Below are positions 53,646-62,983 of a stretch of 64,000 nucleotides of DNA, piece by piece. Numbering within the stretch: the first letter of the stretch is position 1; each line of letters opens with the position of its first letter. The position numbers were made by a program, and so were the translations under genes. The notes beneath the pieces were generated by a model. The model saw only the letters and a list, made by a program, of their open reading frames with translations, was not told the DNA's origin and did no database searches. The stretch comes from Limnohabitans sp. Rim8 (GTDB lineage Bacteria > Pseudomonadota > Gammaproteobacteria > Burkholderiales > Burkholderiaceae_C), in assembly GCA_945897465.1 (NCBI GenBank), contig CAMDFK010000021.1:1-64000 (forward strand). The letters run 5' to 3'.

Positions 53646-54911
53646 TCAAAAGTTCACCGATACCGCGTCTACCACTCGGTAGTCATCGTCCACCACCGGC
53701 ATCCAGCGCCACTTGTCAAAGGTCGTGCAGGGGTGCGAAATGCCGCAACCGAGCAATTGACCCACAACCGGATGCTGGTCTTGCGGTGCCTGCGCATCAA
53801 ACCGCAAATACGCATGCTGATCGTTCAGTGCCGTCACGGACCAGTGCGCCGGAACGCCTCGGGTTCGGACATCGCCCAGATCGGCACGCCATTCGGGAAC
53901 GGGCATGTCGAGGTCGTACGAGACATCGCGTTTGCCCATCGCCAAAATGGCCAACCCCGGCTCCGGGCAGGATTGAACCACACTGATCAGCTCGATAGCG
54001 GGGCGCAAAGTTTCCTGCAAATTCAAACGCTCTGCCACACATATCAAATGCTGCCGATATTGGACATGGTCATGTGTCAAGTAGCATCCCGATCGCAAGA
54101 TGCCCCGAACAGGTCGTCTCAAATGGGGTTTCAAATGTTCTGCCACCAAATCAAAAATGGCCGAACCACCTGCCGTGATCAGCACTTCGTCGGTTTCAAA
54201 ACACTGCTCGGCCTCACAGGCCGTCGCCATTTTTTGTACTCGCGCCATCAATGCCGCTACGTTGGCGCGGTCATGCGCGTGGTGACAAGTCGCCAAAGCG
54301 CCTTCGTAACATTCGATGCCGACCAGTTGCACGGCCGGGCTCAAGCGGATGGCCCGCGCCAGTGTGAAGGCTTCCTCATGGTCACGACAACCTGTTCGTT
54401 TGCCCTCGATGCCCAGTTCCAACAGCACAGTGAACACCGTGGTGGACTGACGCTGAACACGCCAAGATTCGATGCAACGCAACTGAGCCAGCGAATCGAC
54501 CAAAAAATAAACCTGTAAACCTGCATGGGCTTGCAGCAAAGCCGACAGGCTGTCCAGATCCACCGCCTGCAAAACCTGATTGGCAATGATGATGCGGTGC
54601 ACACCGTGTCGAGCACCTAGACCCGCTTGAAAGACGTTGGCAAAGCTGATGCCCCATGCACCAGCGGCCAGTTGGCGGGTATACAATTCGGGTGACATCG
54701 TGGTCTTGCCATGGGGGGCAATGTCCAGCCCGCGCGATCGGCAGAAATCCTGCATCCAGTCCAGGTTGTGCTTAAGCGCTGAATCCTTGAGCACTGCCAG
54801 CGGAAATGACAAATCTCCCTGCAGCAACTGCCACCCCTGCCGATCGACGTCTTTCAGCTCGATGGGGGTCAGGTGCGATGGATAGCCCTTGCAGGCAGCG
54901 TTCAGTTGCAT
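53646..54911 (-). CDS. D-serine dehydratase-like / D-threonine aldolase-family PLP enzyme
   Basis: A 421-residue fold-type III PLP protein with an alanine-racemase-like barrel. The Schiff-base lysine is in IAPHGKTTMSPEL (Lys69); ECYEGAL, TAGGSAIFDLV and GILRSGCYLTHDH form the PLP pocket. A C-terminal beta domain contains GISHPCTTFDKWR (His393, Cys395). The His-x-Cys pair is the zinc site of eukaryotic-type D-serine dehydratase, whereas D-threonine aldolases have His-x-Asp, so a D-hydroxyamino acid dehydratase is favoured. It lies between dppF (4 bases) and rpiR in the operon. Confidence 0.85.
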   Translation of the reverse strand: MQLNAACKGYPSHLTPIELKDVDRQGWQLLQGDLSFPLAVLKDSALKHNLDWMQDFCRSRGLDIAPHGKTTMSPELYTRQLAAGAWGISFANVFQAGLGARHGVHRIIIANQVLQAVDLDSLSALLQAHAGLQVYFLVDSLAQLRCIESWRVQRQSTTVFTVLLELGIEGKRTGCRDHEEAFTLARAIRLSPAVQLVGIECYEGALATCHHAHDRANVAALMARVQKMATACEAEQCFETDEVLITAGGSAIFDLVAEHLKPHLRRPVRGILRSGCYLTHDHVQYRQHLICVAERLNLQETLRPAIELISVVQSCPEPGLAILAMGKRDVSYDLDMPVPEWRADLGDVRTRGVPAHWSVTALNDQHAYLRFDAQAPQDQHPVVGQLLGCGISHPCTTFDKWRWMPVVDDDYRVVDAVSVNF

Positions 54912-54914
54912 GAC

Positions 54915-55862
54915 TCAGTTCAATTCTTCATGTCGCCAACAGGCCACCAGACGGCCCGCTGTGGTGGGGACGAGTTCAGGCATGGTTTCGGCACAGGCCG
55001 GCAACGCATGCGGACAACGGGTGCGGAACACACAACCAGAAGGTGGATTCAGGGGGCTCGGGGGATCACCCTTCAAGTCCACCCGTGGGGCAACTTGGGT
55101 GGGATCTGGGATGGGCGCCGCTGACAACAACGCTCGGGTATAGGGATGCGCGGGTGAAGCAAAAAGCTCAGTGGTCGTTGCAATCTCCATCACGCGCCCC
55201 AGATACAAGACCACCACACGGTCGCACAAATACTGGACCACATCCAGATCGTGCGAAATGAAGAGCAGCGTCAAGCCCAGCTGATCGCGCAATTTGATCA
55301 GCAGGTTGACGATTTGAGCCTGAATCGACATGTCCAGCGCAGACAGAGGCTCGTCCGCCACGATGAACCGTGGCTGTGCCGCCAATGCCCTGGCGATGCC
55401 CAGTCTTTGCTTTTGCCCACCCGAAAATTCGTGTGCAAAACGGCTGGCATACTCAGGCTTAAGTCCTACCAACTGGAGCAGTTGCGCAATGCGCGGACCG
55501 CGCTCTGATCCCTCATGCAGCGCGTGCGTGCTGAGCACTTCATCCAGCATGTCACCCGCCCGCTGACGGGGATTCAAGCTGGGATCCTGAAACACCATTT
55601 GGACTTCGCGCCTCAATGGACGCATTTGCGAGGCGCTCAAACCGACCAATTCGCGGCCTTCGAACTGCACTGACCCCTGAGTCACCTCGATCAATTGCAA
55701 AACGGCTCGCCCTAAGGTGCTTTTGCCCGAGCCCGACTCTCCCACAAGACCCAAGGTTTCGCCAGGGGCGATTTCAAAACTCACACCACGCACCGCGCGG
55801 ACACGCTGGGCCCCACGGCCAAACTCGACCGACAAGTCGGCAATCTTCAGCATGGGTTTCAT
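54915..55862 (-). CDS. dppF: Peptide ABC transporter ATP-binding protein (DppF-like)
   Basis: A 315-residue ABC ATPase from ATG 55862 (overlapping the dppD stop as ATGA). Walker [15 protein letters not shown], signature [17 protein letters not shown], Walker [15 protein letters not shown] and the C-terminal oligopeptide-type extension ([32 protein letters not shown]), whose cysteines bind an Fe-S cluster in some homologues. It powers peptide import with DppD. Confidence 0.93.
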   Translation of the reverse strand: MKPMLKIADLSVEFGRGAQRVRAVRGVSFEIAPGETLGLVGESGSGKSTLGRAVLQLIEVTQGSVQFEGRELVGLSASQMRPLRREVQMVFQDPSLNPRQRAGDMLDEVLSTHALHEGSERGPRIAQLLQLVGLKPEYASRFAHEFSGGQKQRLGIARALAAQPRFIVADEPLSALDMSIQAQIVNLLIKLRDQLGLTLLFISHDLDVVQYLCDRVVVLYLGRVMEIATTTELFASPAHPYTRALLSAAPIPDPTQVAPRVDLKGDPPSPLNPPSGCVFRTRCPHALPACAETMPELVPTTAGRLVACWRHEELN

Positions 55863-56887
55863 GAAAGCTGCTCCAAATGGCACGCTCGGGCATGGTCCGC
55901 ATTTCCTTGCCATTCTGGGGATTGAAGACTGCAGATGGGCAGTCTGGATGCACAACGCTCGGCGAAACTGCAGCCCTCACCCAATCGGTCCATGGCCGGG
56001 GCTTGGCCCGGAATGTCCTGCAAGGCCATGCGGCGCCCTTCCTGCAAAGACAGCTGCCGGGCACGACCGGGCAGACACGCCAAAAGGCCTTGTGTGTAAG
56101 GGTGTGCGGGTTGCCCAAACAATGCGTGCACATTAGCCTGTTCCACCACCTGGCCCGCATACATCACAGCCACACGCTCGGCATGGTGAGCCACCACCCC
56201 CAGGTTGTGGGTGATGAACAGCATGCTCATGCCAGTGTCGCGCTGCAAGCGTGACATGAGTGACAAAATTTGGGCCTGAATGGTCACGTCCAGCGCCGTC
56301 GTGGGCTCGTCAGCAATCAACACCTGGGGCTCACAAACCATGGCCATGGCGATCATCACCCTCTGACGCATGCCACCGGACAACTGGTGGGGATACTCGT
56401 CCATCCGCTGTCCCGCAGCAGGGATCTCCACTTGTTGTAAAGCATGCAAAGCGCGCTGGCGCGCATCGCGCTTGTTTAAACCCCAGTGCAGACGGACCGA
56501 CTCGGCGATCTGTTCACCCACCGTCAGCACCGGGTTCAGGCAAGTCATGGGCTCCTGAAAGATCATGGCCATTTGGTGCCCGCGCAATTGCCGCATTTCG
56601 GTGTCACTCAGTTGCAGCACATCGCGTGTTTGCCCGGAAGCATCGGTGAACAAAGCTTGGCCACCACATTGCCATCGTGCATTGCGCGCCAGCAAGCGCA
56701 TGATGCTGAGCGCCGTCAGTGACTTCCCACTGCCAGACTCCCCCACCAGCGCCAGCGTTTGACCTCCATGCAAATCAAAGCTGACCCCACGCACCAAAGG
56801 CACCACCCCATCGCTCTGCACCAATGTGGTGGTCAAATTTCGCACCTGCAAGCGCGGCACGGGTGATGCGGCTTCAGGGGCATTCAT
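55859..56887 (-). CDS. dppD: Peptide ABC transporter ATP-binding protein (DppD-like)
   Basis: A 342-residue ABC ATPase with Walker [14 protein letters not shown], signature [16 protein letters not shown], Walker [14 protein letters not shown] and the oligopeptide transporter C-terminal domain with [15 protein letters not shown]. It overlaps the dppC stop by 4 bases. Confidence 0.93.
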   Translation of the reverse strand: MNAPEAASPVPRLQVRNLTTTLVQSDGVVPLVRGVSFDLHGGQTLALVGESGSGKSLTALSIMRLLARNARWQCGGQALFTDASGQTRDVLQLSDTEMRQLRGHQMAMIFQEPMTCLNPVLTVGEQIAESVRLHWGLNKRDARQRALHALQQVEIPAAGQRMDEYPHQLSGGMRQRVMIAMAMVCEPQVLIADEPTTALDVTIQAQILSLMSRLQRDTGMSMLFITHNLGVVAHHAERVAVMYAGQVVEQANVHALFGQPAHPYTQGLLACLPGRARQLSLQEGRRMALQDIPGQAPAMDRLGEGCSFAERCASRLPICSLQSPEWQGNADHARACHLEQLS

Positions 56888-57726
56888 GTGGTACCTTTCA
56901 AGCGAGGGTCGAGCAAATCGCGCACACCGTCACCCAGCAACTGCAAAGACAAAGCGGTCAACACAATCGCCATGCCCGGGTAAAAGAGTGTCCAGACCGC
57001 CCGATCGGCATGTTGCGTACTGGCCGCCACCATGGTGCCCCAAGTTGGAATTTCTGCACCCGCCCCAACTCCCAGGAAAGACAAGCCAGCCTCGGCCAAC
57101 AAGGCATAGGCAAAGATGAAGCTCAGCTGCACCAAGATTGGCGACATCAAATTGGGCAAGATGTGCACACGCAGCAACCTAGGGGTACTCACACCCACAG
57201 CGCGGGCTGCTTCGACATAAGGCAATTCACGAATCACCAAGGTGCAAGCACGCACCACCCTAGCCACGCGTGGCGTGTAAACCAGCGTCAAGGCCAGCAC
57301 CACATTGACCGGACTTGCGCCCAGAATCGACACCAGCGCGATCCCGAGCAAAATGTCAGGGAAAGCCATCATCGCATCGACACAGCGCATCAGCACAGCG
57401 TCGAGTTTCTTGAAAAAACCGGCCAACAAGCCGAGCAAAGTACCCAGCACCACCGCCAAAATGGCTGTGCCTGCGCCAATGGCCAAAGAATAACGTGCCC
57501 CATAAAAAATCCGACTGGTGATGTCGCGGCCCAATTCATCTGTGCCGCTCCAATAGGTCCAACTGGGGGCCTTCAGGCGCAAGCTGACTTTCATCTCCAT
57601 CGGCTCGTGCGGCAAGATCCACTGCCCTGCCACCGCCATGAACAGCATCAAGCCCAGCAGCAGGACGGCCATCAGGACCACCCGGCGGGCAAACAATTGC
57701 GTCAAAGTCTGTCGCCACTCAACCAT
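56884..57726 (-). CDS. dppC: Peptide ABC transporter permease (DppC-like)
   Basis: A 280-residue inner-membrane permease from ATG 57726, with an N-terminal helix, the GTDELGRDITSRIFYGARYSL segment typical of OppC/DppC and the EAARAVGVSTPRLLRVHILPNLMSPI EAA loop. Its start overlaps the dppB stop by 8 bases. Confidence 0.92.
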   Translation of the reverse strand: MVEWRQTLTQLFARRVVLMAVLLLGLMLFMAVAGQWILPHEPMEMKVSLRLKAPSWTYWSGTDELGRDITSRIFYGARYSLAIGAGTAILAVVLGTLLGLLAGFFKKLDAVLMRCVDAMMAFPDILLGIALVSILGASPVNVVLALTLVYTPRVARVVRACTLVIRELPYVEAARAVGVSTPRLLRVHILPNLMSPILVQLSFIFAYALLAEAGLSFLGVGAGAEIPTWGTMVAASTQHADRAVWTLFYPGMAIVLTALSLQLLGDGVRDLLDPRLKGTT

Positions 57727-58687
57727 GCCGCACCCTTGGATCGACAAAAACATACAACACATCGATCACAAAGTTGATGATCACGTAAACCCCGGCAATG
57801 GCCAGGAGGGCCCCCTGAATCACCGGGTAGTCACGGCGCAAAACCGCACGTACCACCAGATTGCCCAAGCCCGGCAGGTTGAACACGGTTTCTGTCACCA
57901 CGGCCCCACCGATCATCAGTGCCAGCGTCAGGCCCAGCACCGTCAAAATCGGCACCAGGGCATTGAGCAAAGCATGCTTGAGCACCACCACGCTTTCTGA
58001 CAAGCCTTTGGAACGCGCCGTTCGGATGTAGTCTTCGCTGAGGATGTCGAGCATGGATGCACGGGTGAAGCGAATGATCAGCGCCGAATTGAGGGTACCC
58101 AGCACCAAGGCGGGCAGCATCAAGTGGTGGATGCGCATGGCCCAATTTGCGCCCGGATCACCATACCCTGACACCGGAAACCAGCCTGCGCCTACAGCCA
58201 GCAACTGAATGACCATCAGTCCCATCCAGAAACTGGGCATGCTCGCGCCCAACATGGCCAGGGTGCTCACGCATTGATCGATCCAACGCCCGCGCCACAC
58301 AGCAGAAACAATGCCGCAAGGCACGCCGATCAGCATGGCCAAACTGACCGACAAAAAGGCCAACCAAGCTGTGGGCTCCACGCGATCCAACAACACTTGC
58401 GTGACCGGCATTTGCAGAAAAATTGATTGCCCCAGGTTGCCTTTCAAAACCTCCCCCAACCAGAGTATAAATTGGCTGGTGAGCGGTTGATCGAGACCGT
58501 AGAGCTGTCGTGCCTGGGCGATGTCCTCCAGAGACGCCTGGTCACCCAACAAGACCGCGATCGGGTCGCCAGCGGCCAGTCGGGTGAGGAGAAACACTAG
58601 CACAGAGACCAGGGACAGCACCGCCAGCATGCCGCCCAAGCGGCCCAGCAAAGTACGTCCCAGGCTCGCCCAGGACATTCGGGACAT
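57719..58687 (-). CDS. dppB: Peptide ABC transporter permease (DppB-like)
   Basis: A 322-residue permease with six predicted membrane helices, the periplasmic LYGLDQPLTSQFILWLGEVLKGNLGQSIFLQMPV segment and the EAA-type loop DYIRTARSKGLSESVVVLKHALLNALVPILT. It starts 17 bases after dppA. Confidence 0.93.
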   Translation of the reverse strand: MSRMSWASLGRTLLGRLGGMLAVLSLVSVLVFLLTRLAAGDPIAVLLGDQASLEDIAQARQLYGLDQPLTSQFILWLGEVLKGNLGQSIFLQMPVTQVLLDRVEPTAWLAFLSVSLAMLIGVPCGIVSAVWRGRWIDQCVSTLAMLGASMPSFWMGLMVIQLLAVGAGWFPVSGYGDPGANWAMRIHHLMLPALVLGTLNSALIIRFTRASMLDILSEDYIRTARSKGLSESVVVLKHALLNALVPILTVLGLTLALMIGGAVVTETVFNLPGLGNLVVRAVLRRDYPVIQGALLAIAGVYVIINFVIDVLYVFVDPRVRHG

Positions 58688-58704
58688 CGCTCAGTTCCTG
58701 CGGT

Positions 58705-60240
58705 TTATTTGGCCAAACCGGTATTCCAGAAGAATGGCCAAGTAGAGGGGGTGTAGCCCTCCAGCTTGCTTGAACGCGCAGACAAACTGCTGAACTTGCC
58801 CACATTGATGTAAGGCACTTCCGTATAAACCACTTGCTGCACAGGACCCCACAGCTGGGCTCGCTTGGCTGGGTCGGTCTGGCGGTTGAAGTCACCCAAA
58901 GCTTTGGCTTTGGCAGGTGAACTCCACCAGCCCGGTGCGCCTTCACCCAACTGCGGTGGGGACAGCATAGGCTCGGGGAACTGGCCCGAATGGGTCATGT
59001 AGATGTCCCACACCTTTGAATCACCACGTCGCTGTATCAAAGTGGCCCAGTCCACAACTTGCATCTCAGGCTTGAATCCGGCGGCGCGCAGCTGCTCAGC
59101 CATCACTTGCATCATGGTGTGATGGAACTCAAAGTTTCGGCTGGTCAGCAAACGGACAGTCTCGCCCTTGTAGCCTGCTTTCTCAGCCATGTCTTTGGCG
59201 CGCTTGGCGTCTTGCTTGTTGTATTGATCCGTACCAGCGGTCGAGTAAAACGGCGTGCCCTGTGGGAAGTGATTACCTTCTGCTGTGAAGAACCGCTTAT
59301 CACCATAAGCCGCCGTCAGCATTTCAGCTTTTCCGATGGCGATCTGGATGGCTTGTCGGATACCCTGGTTGGCCATGACACCCTCTTTGGTGTTGAGCAC
59401 CAGGTACGGAAAACCGTAGGAGGGCGTGAGGATGGGCACCAACCCAGCGCCGCCTTTTTCGACACGCGACAAGGCCTCTGAGGGCAACTGGTCGGCAAAT
59501 TGAAACTGCCCAGACAAGGCCCCTTCGACGCGCGTGTTGGCGTTGGGCACAGGGACAAAGCGCAACTCATCAAGCAAGGCCTCGCGCTTACCGCCGTAGC
59601 CGTTGGCCGGCTCGGTGCGTGCGCTGTAGGCATCAAAGCGCGACAAGATCACGAACTGGTCTGCGCGACGCTCTTTGAAGCGGTAAGGACCGGTCCCTAT
59701 AAAGGACGCCAGTGGCGTGGCGATACTCTCCTTGGCCATGATCACCGCCATGCCCGACGGCAAGGCCAACTGGGCCAGCAAGGATGCGCTGGGTACGCTG
59801 AATTTCCACTCGATGGCATGGCTGCCTTTGGCCTCGAGACTCACCGTGTCTTTGGCCACCGACTTGCCTCGCGGAGCCATGTCCATCCAGCGCTTGAGTG
59901 AAGCCACCACATCCTGTGCATCCAGATCACGGCCGCTGTGCAACTTCACGCCCTTGCGGATGTTGATGGAATAGGTCAAACCGTCTGCCGAGACCCTGGG
60001 CATACCGTCGGCCAGCATGGGGGTAGCGTTCCATTTGCTGTCAAAGGTGTAGAGCGTCTCGTACACATGCTGCATGATCGTGCCGACCAAGTCGGCAGTG
60101 GAGGCCATCGGATCCAAACTTTGAGGCTCTCCGATCATGGCCAGATTGGCCGCGCCCCCCTTGGGAGGCGCAGCGAATGACACCAAGGGCATGGCAGCCA
60201 AGAGCAGAGTCAGCAGATGTCGACGAGGCAAACGCAGCAT
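58705..60240 (-). CDS. dppA: Peptide ABC transporter substrate-binding protein (DppA-like)
   Basis: A 511-residue family-5 binding protein with a Sec signal (LLTLLLAAMPLVSFAAPP), GEPQSLDPMASTADLVGTIMQHVYETLYTFD, the conserved YSINIRKGVKLHSGRDLDAQDVVASLKRW motif and C-terminal domain. First gene of the operon dppABCDF-PLP enzyme-rpiR-D-aminoacylase. The cargo is likely a peptide or blocked peptide containing D-residues, judged from the downstream enzymes. Confidence 0.93.
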   Translation of the reverse strand: MLRLPRRHLLTLLLAAMPLVSFAAPPKGGAANLAMIGEPQSLDPMASTADLVGTIMQHVYETLYTFDSKWNATPMLADGMPRVSADGLTYSINIRKGVKLHSGRDLDAQDVVASLKRWMDMAPRGKSVAKDTVSLEAKGSHAIEWKFSVPSASLLAQLALPSGMAVIMAKESIATPLASFIGTGPYRFKERRADQFVILSRFDAYSARTEPANGYGGKREALLDELRFVPVPNANTRVEGALSGQFQFADQLPSEALSRVEKGGAGLVPILTPSYGFPYLVLNTKEGVMANQGIRQAIQIAIGKAEMLTAAYGDKRFFTAEGNHFPQGTPFYSTAGTDQYNKQDAKRAKDMAEKAGYKGETVRLLTSRNFEFHHTMMQVMAEQLRAAGFKPEMQVVDWATLIQRRGDSKVWDIYMTHSGQFPEPMLSPPQLGEGAPGWWSSPAKAKALGDFNRQTDPAKRAQLWGPVQQVVYTEVPYINVGKFSSLSARSSKLEGYTPSTWPFFWNTGLAK

Positions 60241-60268
60241 GAGAGTCTCCTAGAGAGGTGAGGGTTGA

Positions 60269-60283
60269 TGTAAATTTTTTACA
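60269..60283. promoter_or_regulatory. RpiR-type operator candidate between dppA and ridA
   Basis: A perfect dyad TGTAAA (60269-60274), three T, TTTACA (60278-60283), in the divergent gap 29 bases upstream of the dppA start. The form resembles the TGTAxT-type palindromes of RpiR-family HexR. A second dyad ACAGG-N5-CCTGT is at 60319-60333, nearer ridA. Confidence 0.6.
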
Positions 60284-60390
60284 TTTTTAACTCTAAATCA
60301 ATTCTTGCAGAAGATAAAACAGGGTTTTCCTGTAAGAAAATGTTGAATAATGTCATTTCTTTTTTTCAAAAACTCGCTAAGGAAAAACCC

Positions 60391-60777
60391 ATGACCGTCG
60401 AAATGCTTGGTACATCGCCCATCGCGTCAGATCGCTTGGCTCGGCCTATTTCTCCAGCAACTCGTGCTGGTGATTTTGTTTTTGTATCAGGGCAGGTTCC
60501 TACCAACGACCAAGGTGAAGTCGTGTCTGGTGGCATCGAAGCTCAAACTCGTCAGGTCTTTGTGCGCCTGCAGCAAGCGTTGGCCTTGGCGGGATGCACC
60601 TTGAACGATGTTTGCAAAGTCAGCGTTTGGCTTGACGATGCACGTGACTTTGGAAGTTTCAACCGTGTTTACATAGAGTGCTTTGGCGATCACCGTCCAG
60701 CCCGCTCAACGGTAGAGTCACGCCTGATGATCGATGCCAAAGTCGAAATCGACGTCACGGCCTACAAACCACGTTGA
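60391..60777 (+). CDS. RidA-family enamine/imine deaminase
   Basis: A 128-residue protein from ATG 60391 (AAGGA site); an ATG at 60340 would add 17 residues. RidA features include PISPATRAGDFVFVSGQVP, the VCKVSVWLDDARDFGSFNRVYIECFG helix and the catalytic arginine region HRPARSTVESRL (Arg in PARS). It hydrolyses reactive 2-aminoacrylate and similar enamines released by PLP dehydratases. Divergent from the dpp operon that encodes such a dehydratase-like enzyme. Confidence 0.92.
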   Translation: MTVEMLGTSPIASDRLARPISPATRAGDFVFVSGQVPTNDQGEVVSGGIEAQTRQVFVRLQQALALAGCTLNDVCKVSVWLDDARDFGSFNRVYIECFGDHRPARSTVESRLMIDAKVEIDVTAYKPR

Positions 60778-60790
60778 ACAGTTCAGGCAA

Positions 60791-60824
60791 CAAAAAAGGC
60801 TGCAAAAACCTGGTCCTTGCAGCC
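60791..60824 (-). terminator. Terminator between ridA and the BMP transporter gene
   Basis: GGCTGCAA (60798-60805) pairs with TTGCAGCC (60817-60824). On the minus strand it is followed by six T residues, so it ends the BMP-gene transcript; it may also slow ridA transcripts. Confidence 0.85.
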
Positions 60825-60875
60825 TCTTGCAGGAAAGCCAATGCACTCAGCAGTGGCCCCTCCTGACCAGACACA

Positions 60876-62015
60876 TCACTTGCCGGGGATCTTGCCTTCC
60901 ACGCCCTTGACGTAGAACATCACACCACCCAGGAACTTGTCGTCGGCCACAGCGTCTTTGGCCAGCATTTCTTTACCGGCCTGGTCCACGATCGGGCCCT
61001 TCCAGATGTGGAAGCTGCCGTCTTTCAAACCCGCTTTGATGTCAGCGATCTTCTTTTGAATGTCTTCGGGAACATCAGCGGCCACATTGACCATCTCGAT
61101 CGCGCCTTCTTTCACGCCCCACCAGCTAGAACCGGTGCTCCACTTGCCTTCGAGGGCTTCACCCACGGCCTTGACGTAGTAAGGGCCCCAGTTGATCACG
61201 GCCGAGCCCAGGTGGGCCTTGGGGCCGTAGGCGGTCATGTCGGAGTCCCAACCGAAAGCACGTTTGCCCATTTTTTCGGCGGTCTGCAGCACAGCCGACG
61301 AATCGGTGTTTTGCATCAGCACGTCCGCGCCGCCGTTGATCAGCGAGGTGGCGGCTTCGGATTCTTTCGGTGGGTTGAACCACTCGTTGACCCAGACCAC
61401 CTTGGTCTTGATCTTGGGGTTGACCGACTGGGCGCCCATGGTGAAGCTGTTGATGTTGCGCACCACCTCTGGGATTGGGATGGAGGCGACCACACCCAGG
61501 GTGTTGGTCTTGGTCATCTTGCCCGCGATCACGCCCGCCATGTACGCGCCTTCGTAGGTGCGGCTGTCGTAAGTGCGCATGTTCTCAGCGGTTTTGTAGC
61601 CGGTGGCGTGCTCGAACTTCACTTCTTTGTTGTCAGCGGCCACTTTGAGCATGGGCTCCATATAACCAAACGTGGTGCCAAAAATCAGCTTGTTGCCTTG
61701 GGCGGCCATGTCGCGGATCACGCGCTCGGCGTCAGCGCTCTCTGGCACCTTCTCAACGAAGGTGGTGACCACTTTGTCGCCGAATGCTTTTTCGATTTCC
61801 TTGCGGCCGTTGTCGTGCGCAAAGGTCCAGCCGCCGTCGCCCACAGGGCCGACGTAGGCAAACGCAATCTTCAGCGGCTCGGGCTTGGCGGGCGCAGCAG
61901 CCGGGGCTTCGGCCTTGGGGGCTTCTTCTTTTTTGCCACAGCCAACCAGTGCGGCGGCGGCCACAGCGGTCAGGGCCACCATCTTGACGATGGAGCGCTT
62001 GGAGAGGTCTGTCAT
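60876..62015 (-). CDS. BMP-family nucleoside-binding lipoprotein of an ABC transporter (paralogue 2)
   Basis: A 379-residue lipoprotein (lipobox ALVGC, Cys26, followed by a Lys/Glu/Ala/Pro linker) with a BMP/PnrA domain: IAFAYVGPVGDGGWTFAHDNGRKEIEKAFG, FGTTFGYMEPMLKVAADN, YEGAYMAGVIAGKMTKTN and ASIPIPEVVRNINSFTMGAQSVNP. It has a good AAGGA site and lies 44 bases after the permease genes. With them it forms a BmpA/YufN-type purine nucleoside importer; the ATPase gene is probably beyond the right edge. Confidence 0.94.
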   Translation of the reverse strand: MTDLSKRSIVKMVALTAVAAAALVGCGKKEEAPKAEAPAAAPAKPEPLKIAFAYVGPVGDGGWTFAHDNGRKEIEKAFGDKVVTTFVEKVPESADAERVIRDMAAQGNKLIFGTTFGYMEPMLKVAADNKEVKFEHATGYKTAENMRTYDSRTYEGAYMAGVIAGKMTKTNTLGVVASIPIPEVVRNINSFTMGAQSVNPKIKTKVVWVNEWFNPPKESEAATSLINGGADVLMQNTDSSAVLQTAEKMGKRAFGWDSDMTAYGPKAHLGSAVINWGPYYVKAVGEALEGKWSTGSSWWGVKEGAIEMVNVAADVPEDIQKKIADIKAGLKDGSFHIWKGPIVDQAGKEMLAKDAVADDKFLGGVMFYVKGVEGKIPGK

Positions 62016-62059
62016 GTCAGGTCCTTTTTGAACAGGGTTACAGGGATTGAAAAAAGCAA

Positions 62060-62983
62060 TTATGAACCGGGATAAAAGGGCTTACCCAGCGAGGCTGGCA
62101 TGTTCACACGAATCCAGGCCGGGTTGCGCGAGATCAAGGCCAGCACCACGATGGTGGCGATGTAGGGCAGCGCCGTGAGCAACTGGCTGGGCACTTGCAC
62201 GCCCATGCCTTGCAAATGGAACTGCAGCATGGTCACACCACCAAACAGGTAAGCACCCAGCAAGACCCGTGCCGGACGCCATGTGGCAAAGGTGGTCAGG
62301 GCCAGGGCAATCCAGCCCTTGCCCGCCACCATGCCCTCGACCCACAGCGGGGTGTAGATCACCGAAATGTAGGCCCCGGCCAGGCCGCACAATGCGCCTC
62401 CAGCCACCACCGCCGCCAAACGGATGCGGCGCACCGGGTAGCCCAAAGCGTGGGCCGAGGCGGGCGATTCGCCCACCGCCCGCAGCACCAATCCGGTGCG
62501 GCTTTTGTAGAGGAACCAAATCAGGGCCAAGACCAGCGCCATCGCCCCATAAACGAGCGGGTGCTGTTTGAACAAGGCGGGCCCCACCAGCGGAATGTCG
62601 GATAAATAAGGTACTGCAAAATGAGGCCGCTCGGGCAGTTTTTCTTTCACATAGCCGATGCCCACAAAGGCTGAAAAACCCACACCAAACAAACTCAGCG
62701 CCAGGCCCGTGGCGTATTGGTTGGTGCCCAGCCAGATGACCAGCACGCCAAAAATCGCTGCCAATACCGCGCCAGCGCCCATGCCCGCCGCAAATCCCAA
62801 CCAGTCGTTGCCGGTGTGCACCACACAGGCAAAGCCCGCTATGGCCGCGCACAGCATCATGCCTTCGGCCCCCAGGTTGACCACCCCGGCTTTTTCATTG
62901 ATCAGCAAACCCAAAGCGGCGATGGCCAGCACCGTCCCCGCATTCAGGGTGGCTGCGATCAGCAATGCATACGACTCCATCAC
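62060..62983 (-). CDS. BMP-type ABC transporter permease (YufQ-like)
   Basis: A 307-residue membrane protein of the branched-chain/nucleoside permease family (about 8-9 helices) with LINEKAGVVNLGAEGMMLCAAIAGF and the C-terminal VEGMVAGKGWIALALTTFATWRPARVLLGAYLFGG segment. The ATG overlaps the upstream permease stop (ATGA). It works with the second permease and the BMP lipoprotein. Confidence 0.93.
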   Translation of the reverse strand: MMESYALLIAATLNAGTVLAIAALGLLINEKAGVVNLGAEGMMLCAAIAGFACVVHTGNDWLGFAAGMGAGAVLAAIFGVLVIWLGTNQYATGLALSLFGVGFSAFVGIGYVKEKLPERPHFAVPYLSDIPLVGPALFKQHPLVYGAMALVLALIWFLYKSRTGLVLRAVGESPASAHALGYPVRRIRLAAVVAGGALCGLAGAYISVIYTPLWVEGMVAGKGWIALALTTFATWRPARVLLGAYLFGGVTMLQFHLQGMGVQVPSQLLTALPYIATIVVLALISRNPAWIRVNMPASLGKPFYPGS

